This document shows positions 32,750 through 41,142 of a stretch of 64,000 bases of DNA, in pieces (position 1 is the first letter of the stretch; every line of letters starts with the position of its first letter). The translations under genes and the position numbers were made by a program. A model generated the notes under the pieces. The model saw nothing but the letters and a program-made list of their open reading frames with translations. It was not told where the DNA came from and did not search any database. This DNA comes from Solibacillus sp. FSL R7-0682 (GTDB lineage Bacteria > Bacillota > Bacilli > Bacillales_A > Planococcaceae). The DNA is taken from positions 1,880,001-1,944,000 of the forward strand of contig NZ_JBBOUI010000001.1 of assembly GCF_038005985.1 (NCBI RefSeq). Direction: 5' to 3'.

Positions 32750-33091
32750 TTGAAAAAAATACTATTAATCGGAATTTGCTCTATTTTTTTAGTTGCTTGT
32801 TCAAACAACAATGAAATTGTTGAAAACTCAAATGATGACCAGAAGGAAAACACACAAATTGTTAGTGATATGACCGAAATAACTGGAGAAATTGTTGAAA
32901 TAGAAAATGGAAGATTTTTAGTGGAAAGCACAACTAAAAATTTACCAGATGGAAAACCATACACGATATGGTTTTCGACAAATGACATTGAACATTTACA
33001 AGTAGGTCAACTTGTTTCTGTTTGGACTAAGGCAATAGATGAAAGCTTACCAGCACAAGGAAGTGCAGTGAAAATTGAGATTAAAGAATAA
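32750..33091 (+). CDS. DUF3221-like lipoprotein
   Basis: A 113-residue lipoprotein: signal MKKILLIGICSIFLVAC (lipobox LVAC), then a small OB-like domain (ITGEIVEIENGRFLVES, IWFSTNDIEHLQVGQLVSVW, VKIEIKE). That pattern is the one I associate with DUF3221 proteins of Bacillus. Function unknown. The TTG is nine bases after GGAGGTG. An out-of-frame ATG in between is not used. Terminator follows. Confidence 0.75.
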   Translation: MKKILLIGICSIFLVACSNNNEIVENSNDDQKENTQIVSDMTEITGEIVEIENGRFLVESTTKNLPDGKPYTIWFSTNDIEHLQVGQLVSVWTKAIDESLPAQGSAVKIEIKE

Positions 33092-33124
33092 TGGGTTACA
33101 GAATATTGATTATTAGTCACTCAT

Positions 33125-33166
33125 AAAAAAAGCGTATTCCTTTAATTTTGAATACGCTTTTTTTAT
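33125..33166 (+). terminator. Rho-independent terminator
   Basis: AAAAAAAGCGTATTC pairs with GAATACGCTTTTTTT. Confidence 0.9.
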
Positions 33167-33296
33167 GAAAAAAGTCAACAATTAAATTAAACAGAGCTTT
33201 TTTTTAAAGAGTGAATTGAGAAATATAAAAGGTATTTAAAAGGTTTCTCTTGAATTATTAAGTTAAGTAAGAAAAAGTAAAGAAGGAAGATAAATT

Positions 33297-33908
33297 ATGG
33301 AGTATTCATTTGAAAATGTAAGAACTTCTGGAGCGTATGGAATATTTAATGGCTTTTTTGTTTTTCAAGTTGGCCCAACTGAAAATGGAGATAAACTTGG
33401 AGTAGTCCGATTAGGAGGGCATAGTGAAGAAGATGAAAGTCCTTTGGATACAGTGATTAGAGAGGTATTGGAAGAAGCTGGGATTAAGGTTAATCCAATA
33501 AATTCACCATTTACATATTATTTAGAGTGCCATAATCAAGCCAATAAGATATTTATGAATGAGAGTGAGGTAGTAAATCCAATTCTAATTAAAGGGAATA
33601 AAGAGGAATTATTTTCAGTTATGTATATAGCTTTGGCAGGAAATGAACCTCACCCATCATCTGAATCGAAAGGACTTTTATTATTGTCTCCAAAAGATGT
33701 TGAACTAATATGTAGTAGGAAAATTACATTAAATGAATTTTTGAAACAAAATGGATACGCTAAATTGAAAGATAATTTTAATAAGGATTTGGTATTAGAA
33801 CCCTTCCCTCAATTGATATTTTTATCAAATCTCTTAAAACAAGAATCAAACTATATAGAGAAAGCTATTAAATCTTCAACAGTAGGAAACGATCAATCTT
33901 TTATATAA
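33297..33908 (+). CDS. Nudix hydrolase, 203 residues
   Basis: The Nudix box is perfect (GHSEEDESPLDTVIREVLEE then AGI; G-x5-E-x7-REU-x-EE-x-GU), near residues 41-63. The C-terminal 90 residues (LLSPKDVELICSRKITLNEF) form an added domain with unknown role. Substrate unknown. ATG after GAAGGAAG. It stands alone, with gene debris following it. Confidence 0.85.
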   Translation: MEYSFENVRTSGAYGIFNGFFVFQVGPTENGDKLGVVRLGGHSEEDESPLDTVIREVLEEAGIKVNPINSPFTYYLECHNQANKIFMNESEVVNPILIKGNKEELFSVMYIALAGNEPHPSSESKGLLLLSPKDVELICSRKITLNEFLKQNGYAKLKDNFNKDLVLEPFPQLIFLSNLLKQESNYIEKAIKSSTVGNDQSFI

Positions 33909-34073
33909 AAATTTGCACAGTATTTCACAAAAAAACAACACGTTTTGAACAAAATTTTTTAAAAACCAGTTCTTTTGATTTAACTTAAAATATGTGTCTG
34001 TGGGTTGTTTTTAATCAAACTTTACTCTAAAGCTACACAAACCACGCTCCAAAAATATCGGGGTAGTGTGCAG

Positions 34074-34640
34074 TTTATAAATCTTACAAAGTAACCGGTA
34101 AGGCAAACACAACTTATTATATCGCTATTAAAGAAAATGTTGGTGTTATACCTGATAAAATCACGGATCAAATTCAAAACCATGGTACACAAAACTTTAT
34201 AGCTCCACCAATTTTTTATTTACCGTCTTCAGTAAACACAAGTGCAACTAATTAATCTTACTCTTAATTAACATTATATTATAAGCTACAACACTTAAAT
34301 TTGCTCAAGTAAATCGTTTAGCAATCACTGTAGCATCAGCTGGTACAGTTGCACAGGTTAGATTTGAAGATAGGGCTGGCAATGTTTACTTCTTAGTAGC
34401 AAATGCTAATTTCATAAAATTAGCTAAAAACGGTATTTAAACATTAACAGTTGGTAAGGACGGTAAAGTACAATTCCTTGTAGTTGGTAACGTGCTGTTG
34501 GAGTTATTTATGCAGATAAAAATTTAACAGGGGAGGATGTCCCAATTTTGAATGGGTTCATTCATTCGCTTATGCTAATTGGTACTTTGATATTTAGCAT
34601 CGGTTTATTTAAGTTATTTAGAACTTCAAAAGCTTAAATG
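34074..34640 (+). pseudogene. Debris of a surface-type protein gene and a membrane fragment
   Basis: Several frames carry coding-like pieces without starts: YKVTGKANTTYYIAIKENVG... ending TAA near 34254; AQVNRLAITVASAGTVAQVR... with an internal TAA near 34440, continuing TLTVGKDGKVQFLVVG (34301-34495); and GFIHSLMLIGTLIFSIGLFK up to 34637. The first two read like beta-rich repeat domains of exported or S-layer-type proteins. The parent is not identified. Confidence 0.5.
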
Positions 34641-34665
34641 TTTAAAACATACAGCGACAATTGAA

Positions 34666-34752
34666 AACGTCCCCAAACATAAACTGCACCCCAAAAATTA
34701 GATTTTTCACTCTAACTTTTGGGGTGCAGTCCCACGACGCTTTGGGAATGTT
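34666..34752. repeat. Family B repeat carrying an insertion-sequence-end hairpin
   Basis: Outer ends AACGTCCCCAAA (34666-34677) and TTTGGGAATGTT (34741-34752) are family B. The inside is a 20-bp inverted repeat, ACTGCACCCCAAAAATTAGA (34683-34702) against 34711-34730 (19 of 20 pair). Confidence 0.75.
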
Positions 34753-34849
34753 TATATTTTCAACTATCATAGTAATTCACTCAAACAGCAGCAACTATTT
34801 AAAATCACTCCTAAATGGTAAGGGGATATGTTATTTAGGAGGTGTCACG

Positions 34850-35365
34850 ATGAGATTAAATATGATTTTAAGTTTTATATCTATTTATTTCTTACTAACT
34901 CTAAGTGCTTGTTCAAATAATGAAGTTAAATATGATGGAGAACCTTTGAAAATTGCTGTAATTGGTGATATTCCAGAATTAAATAACAAAAACATTCATT
35001 TTGAGACAATTTCACTAGATAAATTTAGCGAAGATGCAACACAGATTTCAACAAATTTTGATGCTGTTATGATAACACCAGTAATATTTGAAGAAGCATC
35101 TGATGATAGATTTGTTGATGTTTATAGTGATTCTGAAATGCCGATTATTTTTTTTGATTCACCAAAAAGGCATTTTCCATTCATAAGAGCAGGGGCTACC
35201 TATGAAACGGCTCGTTGGGAATCTTTAAATAATGGCTCTCACACGACAATTTATCTATCCGATATAGATGCAGATATAGAAGATGTTTGGTATTTCTATT
35301 TAAAAGATGAAAAAGAGTTAGATGACCTTTACAAAGAGATTTTTCAAATGGTTGAAACGTTATAA
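34850..35365 (+). CDS. Lipoprotein, unknown
   Basis: A 171-residue lipoprotein: signal MRLNMILSFISIYFLLTLSAC (lipobox LSAC), then a mixed alpha/beta domain (LKIAVIGDIPELNNKNIHFE, FDAVMITPVIFEEAS, MPIIFFDSPKRHF). The pattern of alternating hydrophobic strands with acidic turns recalls receiver-like or flavodoxin-like folds, but no motif is firm. ATG at 34850 after AGGAGGTGTC. An in-frame extension to 34661 runs through a repeat and is not used. Confidence 0.65.
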   Translation: MRLNMILSFISIYFLLTLSACSNNEVKYDGEPLKIAVIGDIPELNNKNIHFETISLDKFSEDATQISTNFDAVMITPVIFEEASDDRFVDVYSDSEMPIIFFDSPKRHFPFIRAGATYETARWESLNNGSHTTIYLSDIDADIEDVWYFYLKDEKELDDLYKEIFQMVETL

Positions 35366-35416
35366 AGCTAAATTTTATTTAGTTAGGATTAGTATAAATA
35401 TGCAAACCAAGCCTAA

Positions 35417-35450
35417 ATAACGGTCCCAAATGAAAGTTAGGGAACACACC
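35417..35450. repeat. Family B repeat, short form
   Basis: AACGGTCCCAAATGAAAGTT then AGGGAACA. Left and right ends directly joined. Confidence 0.55.
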
Positions 35451-35530
35451 AAAAAGGGACGGATGTTGATTATATAAACGCTGTGCTTTTAGAAGGGTGA
35501 ATTATAACCCTAAATAAAAGGAGGATTATA

Positions 35531-35986
35531 ATGCTTGATATTATTGATTTAAATCATAGAAAAGATTTAATTGAAATCGTTGCACATTGGACATGGCAGG
35601 AATGGGGAACAGAAAATAACTATTTTTTTTTTAAAGATTTAGTTCAATACAGTTTAAATGAGAATAGTATATCTCAAACTTTCGTTGCTTTATTAGATGG
35701 AGAGCCTGTTGGGACAGTATCTTTAATTAAAAACGATTTGAAAAGTAGGCAGGACTTATCTCCATGGTTAGCTTCCCTCTATATTGTTGAGGAATTTAGA
35801 CATCTTGGACTCGGTTTGAAGCTGCAAAATTTTGTTATAGATAGGGCTGAATTATTAGGCTATAAAGAATTATATTTATTTACTAAACTCTTTGGATATT
35901 ATGAAAAAAACGAATGGATTTTCTTTGACGAAGGGCATTCTTACTTCGGTGATAAGGTGAGAATTTATAAAAAGGTTATTATTTAA
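35531..35986 (+). CDS. GNAT N-acetyltransferase
   Basis: A 151-residue acetyltransferase. VALLDGEPVGTVSLI is the typical beta4 region, WLASLYIVEEFRHLGLGLKL the acetyl-CoA loop (R-H-L-G-L-G, a variant of Q/R-x-x-G-x-G/A), and YYEKNEWIF the C-terminal region. Substrate unknown. ATG after AAAGGAGG. One-gene unit, followed by a double family A repeat. Confidence 0.85.
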   Translation: MLDIIDLNHRKDLIEIVAHWTWQEWGTENNYFFFKDLVQYSLNENSISQTFVALLDGEPVGTVSLIKNDLKSRQDLSPWLASLYIVEEFRHLGLGLKLQNFVIDRAELLGYKELYLFTKLFGYYEKNEWIFFDEGHSYFGDKVRIYKKVII

Positions 35987-36015
35987 TTTTTTGGTGCAAA
36001 AGTTTAATATTTATC

Positions 36016-36086
36016 TTCAACAGTCGGGCGCGATTATCTAATAAGCATCTCTGTTCTTATTGAACTAACGGGGGCTTAGTTAAGTA
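36016..36086. repeat. Family A repeats, two adjacent copies
   Basis: First TTCAACAGTCGGGCGC with CTAATAAG core, then TATTGAACTAACGGGGGC and TTAGTTAAGTAG. The second directly abuts the terminator of the recombinase remnant. Confidence 0.65.
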
Positions 36087-36112
36087 GAGCAACGTCATTT
36101 AAGACGTTGCTC
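36087..36112. terminator. Terminator of the recombinase remnant
   Basis: GAGCAACGTC pairs perfectly with GACGTTGCTC. The same hairpin recurs at 46540-46565. Confidence 0.8.
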
Positions 36113-36121
36113 ATTTTACAT

Positions 36122-36959
36122 TTAAAAGTACTTTTGATAATACTCTTTTCGTATTTTACCGCTTAATTGAGCGTAGATCCTAGTTGTTTCACTTTTCTCA
36201 TGTCCCATAAGACTTTGAATGACTTCAATAGGAGCGCCATTATTCAACAAGTGAGTTGCATAGCTGTGTCTAAGTTGGTGCGGATGAATCTCTTTATTAA
36301 TTTCAGCACGATTGGAGATCCGCTTGATGATGTATCGCTTTTGGGCAACACTCATTTTATGTGGCTGCCTTGCTGTTACAAAAATGAAGGGTTATTGTCA
36401 TTCCTACTTTCAATATACCGTTTAAGCCATATGTCGCAACGTGTATTAAAATAAATTCCCTCTCCTTATCACCTTTTCCTCTAACAATAGCGGATTGATC
36501 GGACCAATTAATATGGTTCTTTACTAACGTAACTATTTCTCCAATTCGACAACCAGTAGAAAACATAAATTCAAAAATCGCTCTTTCCATTGGGGAATGA
36601 CAGGATTCACGAAGGTGTTCGATCTCCCGTTCGGTTAAATACTTGGGTATCCGCTTCCCTACCTTGGGTTCTTTAATTTTAGAAGTTGGATTCTTACTCA
36701 AGTAGCCTTCTTCATGAGACCAACGAAAAAACGATTTCATAAAGCGAATACGGTGTGCAAGACTGGCCGGTTTTAAATGCTTTCCGGATATAGCGAGATA
36801 TTCCTTCAATTGATTTGTATCCAGCAATTCCATCTCTACATCTTTAAAATAACCAATTAGTAGCAAAGACTGTAACTGGTATGCCTTCAATGTTTACGGA
36901 GAAAAACCCTCTATTCGTTTATCAGCTTCAAACAAAGTCCATGCTTTTGACAGTAACAA
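36122..36959 (-). pseudogene. Tyrosine recombinase (Xer/phage-integrase type), broken
   Basis: Minus strand. Reassembled it would be about 280 residues: N-terminal SAM-like DNA-binding part (LKPASLAHRIRFMKSFFRWS), Arg-I in STGCRIGEI, Lys in RGKGDKERE, then HPHQLRHSYATHLL (H-x-x-R), MGH and the Tyr in RIYAQLSG. Lesions seen: a TAA at 36896-36894, one single-base loss after RGKGDKERE, and a second at the AACCCTTCATT site (the partner copy keeps CCCTTTCATC). TTG start at 36959. It lacks the extra helix region found in integron integrases. Confidence 0.85.
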
Positions 36960-37037
36960 TTCTATTCCCCCTAATAAAGTGATATTAATGGAATTATTAC
37001 CAATTTGATAGAATAATAGAAATGTGGAAAGTTTTTA

Positions 37038-37063
37038 CTAACGAGGTTGTTTAGTTGAATAAA
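37038..37063. repeat. Family A repeat, short form
   Basis: ACTAACGAGGTTG then TTTAGTTGAATAA. Confidence 0.6.
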
Positions 37064-37103
37064 GTATTATAAAGTTTTGTAAAGGATTATAGGGGGAAAT
37101 TAT

Positions 37104-38414
37104 ATGATAACAGAGGAACGGTTAGATAAATGGATAGAAAGGTACGAAGAAAATGGTTATTTGAACGGTTCAATTTTAATAGCTTCTAACGAAAATATAC
37201 TTTTAAACAAAGGTTTTGGCATGGCAAATTGGGAGCATGCTGTACCAAATAAACCTACTACTAAATTTCGCATCGGTTCACTTACTAAGGCCTTTACATC
37301 TATGGGTATTTTTCAGTTACATGAAACAGGGAAATTATCAATTGATGATTGTATAGGTAAGTATATTCCTAACTATCCACAAGGCGAAAAAATTACAATT
37401 TATCATTGTCTAACAAATACTACAGGGATTCCAAATTACACGAGTTCACCTGAATTTTGGTCTAAAACTATGAGACTTCCGATGACTTTACATCACCTGA
37501 TCGATTCATTTAAACAGCTTGAATTGAACTTCGAACCCGGTAAGAGATTTGAATATTCAAATTCCGGATATTCATTACTAACAGCGATTTTAGAAAATGT
37601 TTCAGGTATGTCATTTGCAGAGTACATACAAACAAAAATATGTCTTCCCTTAGGTATGAATAATACAGGCTGTGACGATGGAATTGAGATAGTTGCAGAC
37701 TTAGCTTCAGGCTATTCATTCTGGGAAAAACCAATTCACTCAGCATACACAGATTTATCATTTCCTTTAGGAGCCTATGGTCTATATTCTACAACAGAGG
37801 ATTTATTCCTTTGGGATCAGGCATTAAAATCATCACACCTCCTTACCAAAGAATTAATGGAGAAAATGTTTACTCCAAACCTTAGTTCATACGCTTCAGG
37901 CTGGATGGTATCTGAAATGTTAGGCAGAAAATGCATACACCATTTTGGAGATATTAGTGGTTTTTGTAGCAATTTTTTCAGATTTGTAGATGAACAAGTT
38001 ACGATAATTTTTCTGAGCAATATGAGCATTACTCCTGTAACGCATTTAACTCAAGAAATGACTAAGGTAATTTTTGATGAACATGTATCACTACCTCTCC
38101 CTGCTCAACCAATTAACTTTATAAACAAGGAACTTATTGCGGGCAAGTATTTTATTGGAAATGATGAGAGTGAAATTTTAGACATCTCTATAAATAATGA
38201 TGAACTATATTTGACAGTTCCTAAGATGTACGGAGCTTTGTATAAATTTAAACTTGTGCCAGTTTGTCACAATGCATCAAAAACAACTTTTTTAACTGAA
38301 ATGGTTAATGAGCAACTCACATTCAATTATTCATTGTCAGGTGAAATAGTAGATGTAGTTTATAAGGATTTTAATGGAAAAAAATATATAGCTTCTAAAT
38401 GTTATTCAAACTAA
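37104..38414 (+). CDS. Beta-lactamase-like serine hydrolase (class C/PBP4* type)
   Basis: A 436-residue protein without signal peptide. The serine-hydrolase fold is complete: S59-L-T-K62 (SLTKAF), Y151-S-N (FEYSNSGYS), and HFGDISGF as the third element. The last 110 residues form an added beta-rich domain. Such proteins are peptidases or esterases more often than drug-resistance enzymes, and the substrate is unknown. The TAA stop lies inside the family A repeat at 38404-38434 (TCAAAC-TAA-CGG), so the repeat supplies the gene end. Confidence 0.85.
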   Translation: MITEERLDKWIERYEENGYLNGSILIASNENILLNKGFGMANWEHAVPNKPTTKFRIGSLTKAFTSMGIFQLHETGKLSIDDCIGKYIPNYPQGEKITIYHCLTNTTGIPNYTSSPEFWSKTMRLPMTLHHLIDSFKQLELNFEPGKRFEYSNSGYSLLTAILENVSGMSFAEYIQTKICLPLGMNNTGCDDGIEIVADLASGYSFWEKPIHSAYTDLSFPLGAYGLYSTTEDLFLWDQALKSSHLLTKELMEKMFTPNLSSYASGWMVSEMLGRKCIHHFGDISGFCSNFFRFVDEQVTIIFLSNMSITPVTHLTQEMTKVIFDEHVSLPLPAQPINFINKELIAGKYFIGNDESEILDISINNDELYLTVPKMYGALYKFKLVPVCHNASKTTFLTEMVNEQLTFNYSLSGEIVDVVYKDFNGKKYIASKCYSN

Positions 38415-38434
38415 CGGAGCAGGTTAGTTGAATA
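38404..38434. repeat. Family A repeat, near-perfect short form
   Basis: ATTCAAACTAACGGAGC then AGGTTAGTTGAATAA. Overlaps the stop codon of the preceding gene. Confidence 0.8.
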
Positions 38435-38511
38435 AGGGATTAATCTTTTCATGTTTTTAGAGGTACTTATTCTTATTAATAGAACTATTAATAAAAGAAC
38501 TTTAAAAAAAG

Positions 38512-39000
38512 GTGTCATATTTGATAAATGTTAATGAAAATCAAATAATTATTAACTTTTCTGGTAGTTTGATATCGCTAGGACCCCTAAGAAGTGATTT
38601 AGTTTCTTACTACAATCGCTGGAATAATGATTTTCAAACTACTAAAACACTTGCTTCTACAAGACCTGTTATTTTGGAGGAAGAAGTTTCGGTTTTCGAA
38701 CAAATAGCAAAATCAAGGGATTATATTTTTTTACAATTTTTGAGAAAGAAACATTACGATTCTTGATTATGCTTTTAACATTTCTGGACTACAAATGTTT
38801 TTTTGAAAGTATTTGAGTTTAATGAAAATGCAATACGAGCTTATAAAAAAGCAGGGTTTGTAGAATGTGGTCGTAGAAGACAATCACACTTTTTTGGAGG
38901 GCGTCTATGGGATGTTATCTATATGGAAGCATTAGCGACTGAATTTGGGGATTCTGCAATAAATAAGGCACTATCATTCGAGGTCAAAACTGAAGTATAA
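38512..39000 (+). pseudogene. GNAT N-acetyltransferase, internally deleted
   Basis: The first piece (38512-38766) gives the N-terminal strands (LGPLRSDLVSYYNRWNNDFQ). The second (38803-39000) gives the C-terminal part (ENAIRAYKKAGFVECGRRRQ, then WDVIYMEALATEF). The central acetyl-CoA-binding loop is missing, and the frame breaks in between. A RimJ/RimL-like acetyltransferase gene that has lost its middle. Flanked by family A repeats at 38404 and 39015. Confidence 0.7.
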
Positions 39001-39014
39001 TACAGAATTTTTTC

Positions 39015-39042
39015 TTCAACTAACGAAGCAGTTTAGTTTAAG
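39015..39042. repeat. Family A repeat, short form
   Basis: TTCAACTAACGAAGC then AGTTTAGTTTAAG. Confidence 0.65.
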
Positions 39043-39120
39043 AAGGAAGTTCGAATCTCCAAGCGGAAAATTTATAGATTACAAAGAAACTAAATGGAAT
39101 AAATAACGAGGTGAATTTTG

Positions 39121-40137
39121 GTGATAGAAGAGATAAATAAATCAATAAAAGATTTAAGCATTAGCGACGCAAAGAACCTATTGTTAAGCATGATGTTTCG
39201 AATAAAAATGATGCAGGAATCAAAGAATTCACCAGAGGAAATTTTAGAACAATTAAATTCTATATACGATTTATTTTTCGAGGTTGTACAAAATAGAAAT
39301 CATGTTGAGAGAGAGTATTCAACAGTTCATATTGTGTGCGGAGAATCTCCAGCCGGTTCTTTACGAGTAGGATTAGGGCGTGAGAATAAAATAATCGGAT
39401 TTCCTGATTTCTTTGCTGTTGGTCCAATTTGGAAACTTCATCAAGAGGTTGGTCGTAAACACAGACATGAATGGTTGAAGGACCATCTCAATTATTCCGA
39501 TGACTATTTTGAAGAAGAGTACGAAAATAGATTTTCAAAAACACTTGCAGAAATAGATCGGTTAAATGGAGAGGTCCCCATTGTTATATGGACTGCTGAA
39601 AATTCAAATGAACAAACTGGATTACGCTATCTTTTATACTTGCTAAAAGGAAAAAAAAATGAGGTTTTCGTGATCAATACTTCACTTGCTTTTCAGGAAC
39701 TATTTAATACACTTGAATTTGGGTGTTTAGATATCCATACGGGAGAAGTAAATGGTGAACAATTAAACAAAATATATCAAGAAAAAATATCAGCACCATT
39801 ATCTGATGAGGAAAGGTCAAGATTTGAAAGAGAATGGATTGTATTTTCAGAATCAAAAGGTTTGGTGAGGATTTGGGAAAATAACAAAATCAACACTGTC
39901 AATGAAGATTACTTTGATGATTTTATTGTGAATACTGCCCGAAATTTACATGCTATGCAAACTGAAAAATGCGATTTTATGAAATCAGCAAAGTTAATAG
40001 GGGAAGTATATGGACAGAACAATCAATTAGGTGATGCTTTTATAGAATATAGGGTGAGAAGTCTAATCTATAAAGGAGTTTTTGAAATAAAGGGAATTCC
40101 AAAAGCAATGAGGTATTATAGTGTGAAATTAAGGTGA
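39121..40137 (+). CDS. DUF1835/DUF3658 domain protein
   Basis: A 338-residue soluble protein. The central part holds the DUF1835 signature (VHIVCGESPAGSLRVGLG, then IIGFPDFFAVGPIWKL). The C-terminal third holds the DUF3658 part (FEREWIVFSESKGLVRIWEN, VNEDYFDDFIVNTARNL). Proteins with this pair are common in Bacillus and uncharacterised. GTG at 39121 is used because CGAGGTGA is spaced eight bases from it. TTG at 39118 is the alternative. Confidence 0.8.
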   Translation: MIEEINKSIKDLSISDAKNLLLSMMFRIKMMQESKNSPEEILEQLNSIYDLFFEVVQNRNHVEREYSTVHIVCGESPAGSLRVGLGRENKIIGFPDFFAVGPIWKLHQEVGRKHRHEWLKDHLNYSDDYFEEEYENRFSKTLAEIDRLNGEVPIVIWTAENSNEQTGLRYLLYLLKGKKNEVFVINTSLAFQELFNTLEFGCLDIHTGEVNGEQLNKIYQEKISAPLSDEERSRFEREWIVFSESKGLVRIWENNKINTVNEDYFDDFIVNTARNLHAMQTEKCDFMKSAKLIGEVYGQNNQLGDAFIEYRVRSLIYKGVFEIKGIPKAMRYYSVKLR

Positions 40138-40237
40138 CTTTTTCCTTCTGTGAAGATATTTACATTTATATTCTCTTGAACAGGAGCAAATGCAAAAGAA
40201 ACCCAGACGCACTTTAGATAAGATTGTGAAAATATGC

Positions 40238-40268
40238 ACTTAAACTAACTGGTGCTTCAACTGAATAC
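40238..40268. repeat. Family A repeat, variant
   Basis: CACTTAAACTAACTGGTGC then TTCAACTGAATA. A similar variant lies at 50466. Confidence 0.55.
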
Positions 40269-40457
40269 TCCTCTGAAATAGCAATTGAGTCGATGAACCA
40301 ATGCCTTCCAATTTACCACTACATGAGTATACAAAAAGTCCACAAAGTAATTATATCTATGGTCAATCCTTAACAAAAATTAGTTAAGATTTTCAATCAA
40401 CATGGTGGAAAACAAACAGCAGAGAATTTTTTAAGAAGATATTACACTCTTTATAAG

Positions 40458-40465
40458 TATAAAGT
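40458..40465. repeat. Target-site duplication, left copy
   Basis: AGTATAAA, identical to 42792-42799. Confidence 0.9.
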
Positions 40466-40499
40466 AAGCCCGTAATCAAATAACGCATATAAAGCGCTA

Positions 40500-40541
40500 G
40501 GCACCTCCGGTACGATAGACGTATCAATCAAAGGAGGTGCC
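40500..40541 (+). promoter_or_regulatory. Hairpin hiding the first ribosome-binding site of IS66
   Basis: GGCACCTCC (40500-40508) pairs perfectly with GGAGGTGCC (40533-40541), which contains the Shine-Dalgarno site of the first ORF. Read-through RNA from outside would fold this shut. Confidence 0.6.
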
Positions 40542-40547
40542 ATTCTT

Positions 40548-40742
40548 ATGCCCGCAAACAAATTGACCATTGTTCCCGTCAAACTTGATCCTCTTCCAAC
40601 TGAAGCTTCTTCGTTTCATTCTTCTCAATACAATGCTGCACCAGGTTGTGTGATTAAAACCGCTGTAGCTGAAATAGCTTTCTTCAATGGCGTAGATGAA
40701 CGCATCATCCAAACTATTATGAAGGAGCTGAAAAATCGATGA
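40548..40742 (+). CDS. IS66 accessory protein, TnpA position (64 residues)
   Basis: A 64-residue protein in the place of IS66 orfA. It ends VDERIIQTIMKELKNR and overlaps tnpB by four bases (ATGA). It is shorter than the usual 100 or so residues of IS66 TnpA, and no helix-turn-helix is evident, so it may be a reduced form. Role in transposition is inferred from position. Confidence 0.7.
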   Translation: MPANKLTIVPVKLDPLPTEASSFHSSQYNAAPGCVIKTAVAEIAFFNGVDERIIQTIMKELKNR

Positions 40743-41092
40743 AGCGTGATTTTACGAGCGTACAAAACATCTATATTATTTGCGGGAAGACCGATATGCG
40801 CAAAGGCATCGATGGTCTCGCAACGCTGGTTCAAGATTCTTTCGAATTAGATCCGTATAGCGATTCTATTTTTCTCTTTTCAGGATGGAGTAAGGACCGC
40901 TATAAATGTTTGTATTTTGATGGAGATGGCTTTGCCATGCTTTACAAACGATTGGATAATGGTAAGCTTCAATGGCCAAAAGATGAAAATGAGGTGCGAA
41001 GCCTTTCACAACAGGAACTGCGCTGGTTATTAGAAGGATTATCTTTACAACAGCCGAAGGCCATTGCGAAATCTGCAAAAGGTGTCTTTTAA
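40739..41092 (+). CDS. tnpB: IS66 TnpB accessory protein
   Basis: A 117-residue IS66 OrfB. It begins DFTSVQNIYIICGKTDMRKG and contains the family's DGLATLVQ, KDRYKCLYFDGDGFAMLYKR and WPKDENEV segments. Needed for transposition in related elements, exact role unknown. Full length for the family. Confidence 0.92.
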   Translation: MKRDFTSVQNIYIICGKTDMRKGIDGLATLVQDSFELDPYSDSIFLFSGWSKDRYKCLYFDGDGFAMLYKRLDNGKLQWPKDENEVRSLSQQELRWLLEGLSLQQPKAIAKSAKGVF

Positions 41093-41142
41093 CTACATCA
41101 TCAATAATGGTATAATTACCCATATATAAAATTGGACGGAAT

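Noticed and set aside
34661-34849. N-terminal extension of the lipoprotein at 34850
   Set aside because: The open frame runs through a family B repeat, has no ribosome-binding site, and would place the lipoprotein signal in the middle of the protein.
36122-36959. Integron integrase (IntI)
   Set aside because: The reassembled protein goes directly from the box II region to the HPHQLRHS motif without the extra helix insertion typical of IntI, so it is an ordinary Xer/phage-type recombinase.
37104-38414. Class C beta-lactamase resistance gene
   Set aside because: The motifs SxxK and YxN are present, but there is no signal peptide, and the C-terminal extra domain is typical of esterase/peptidase relatives.
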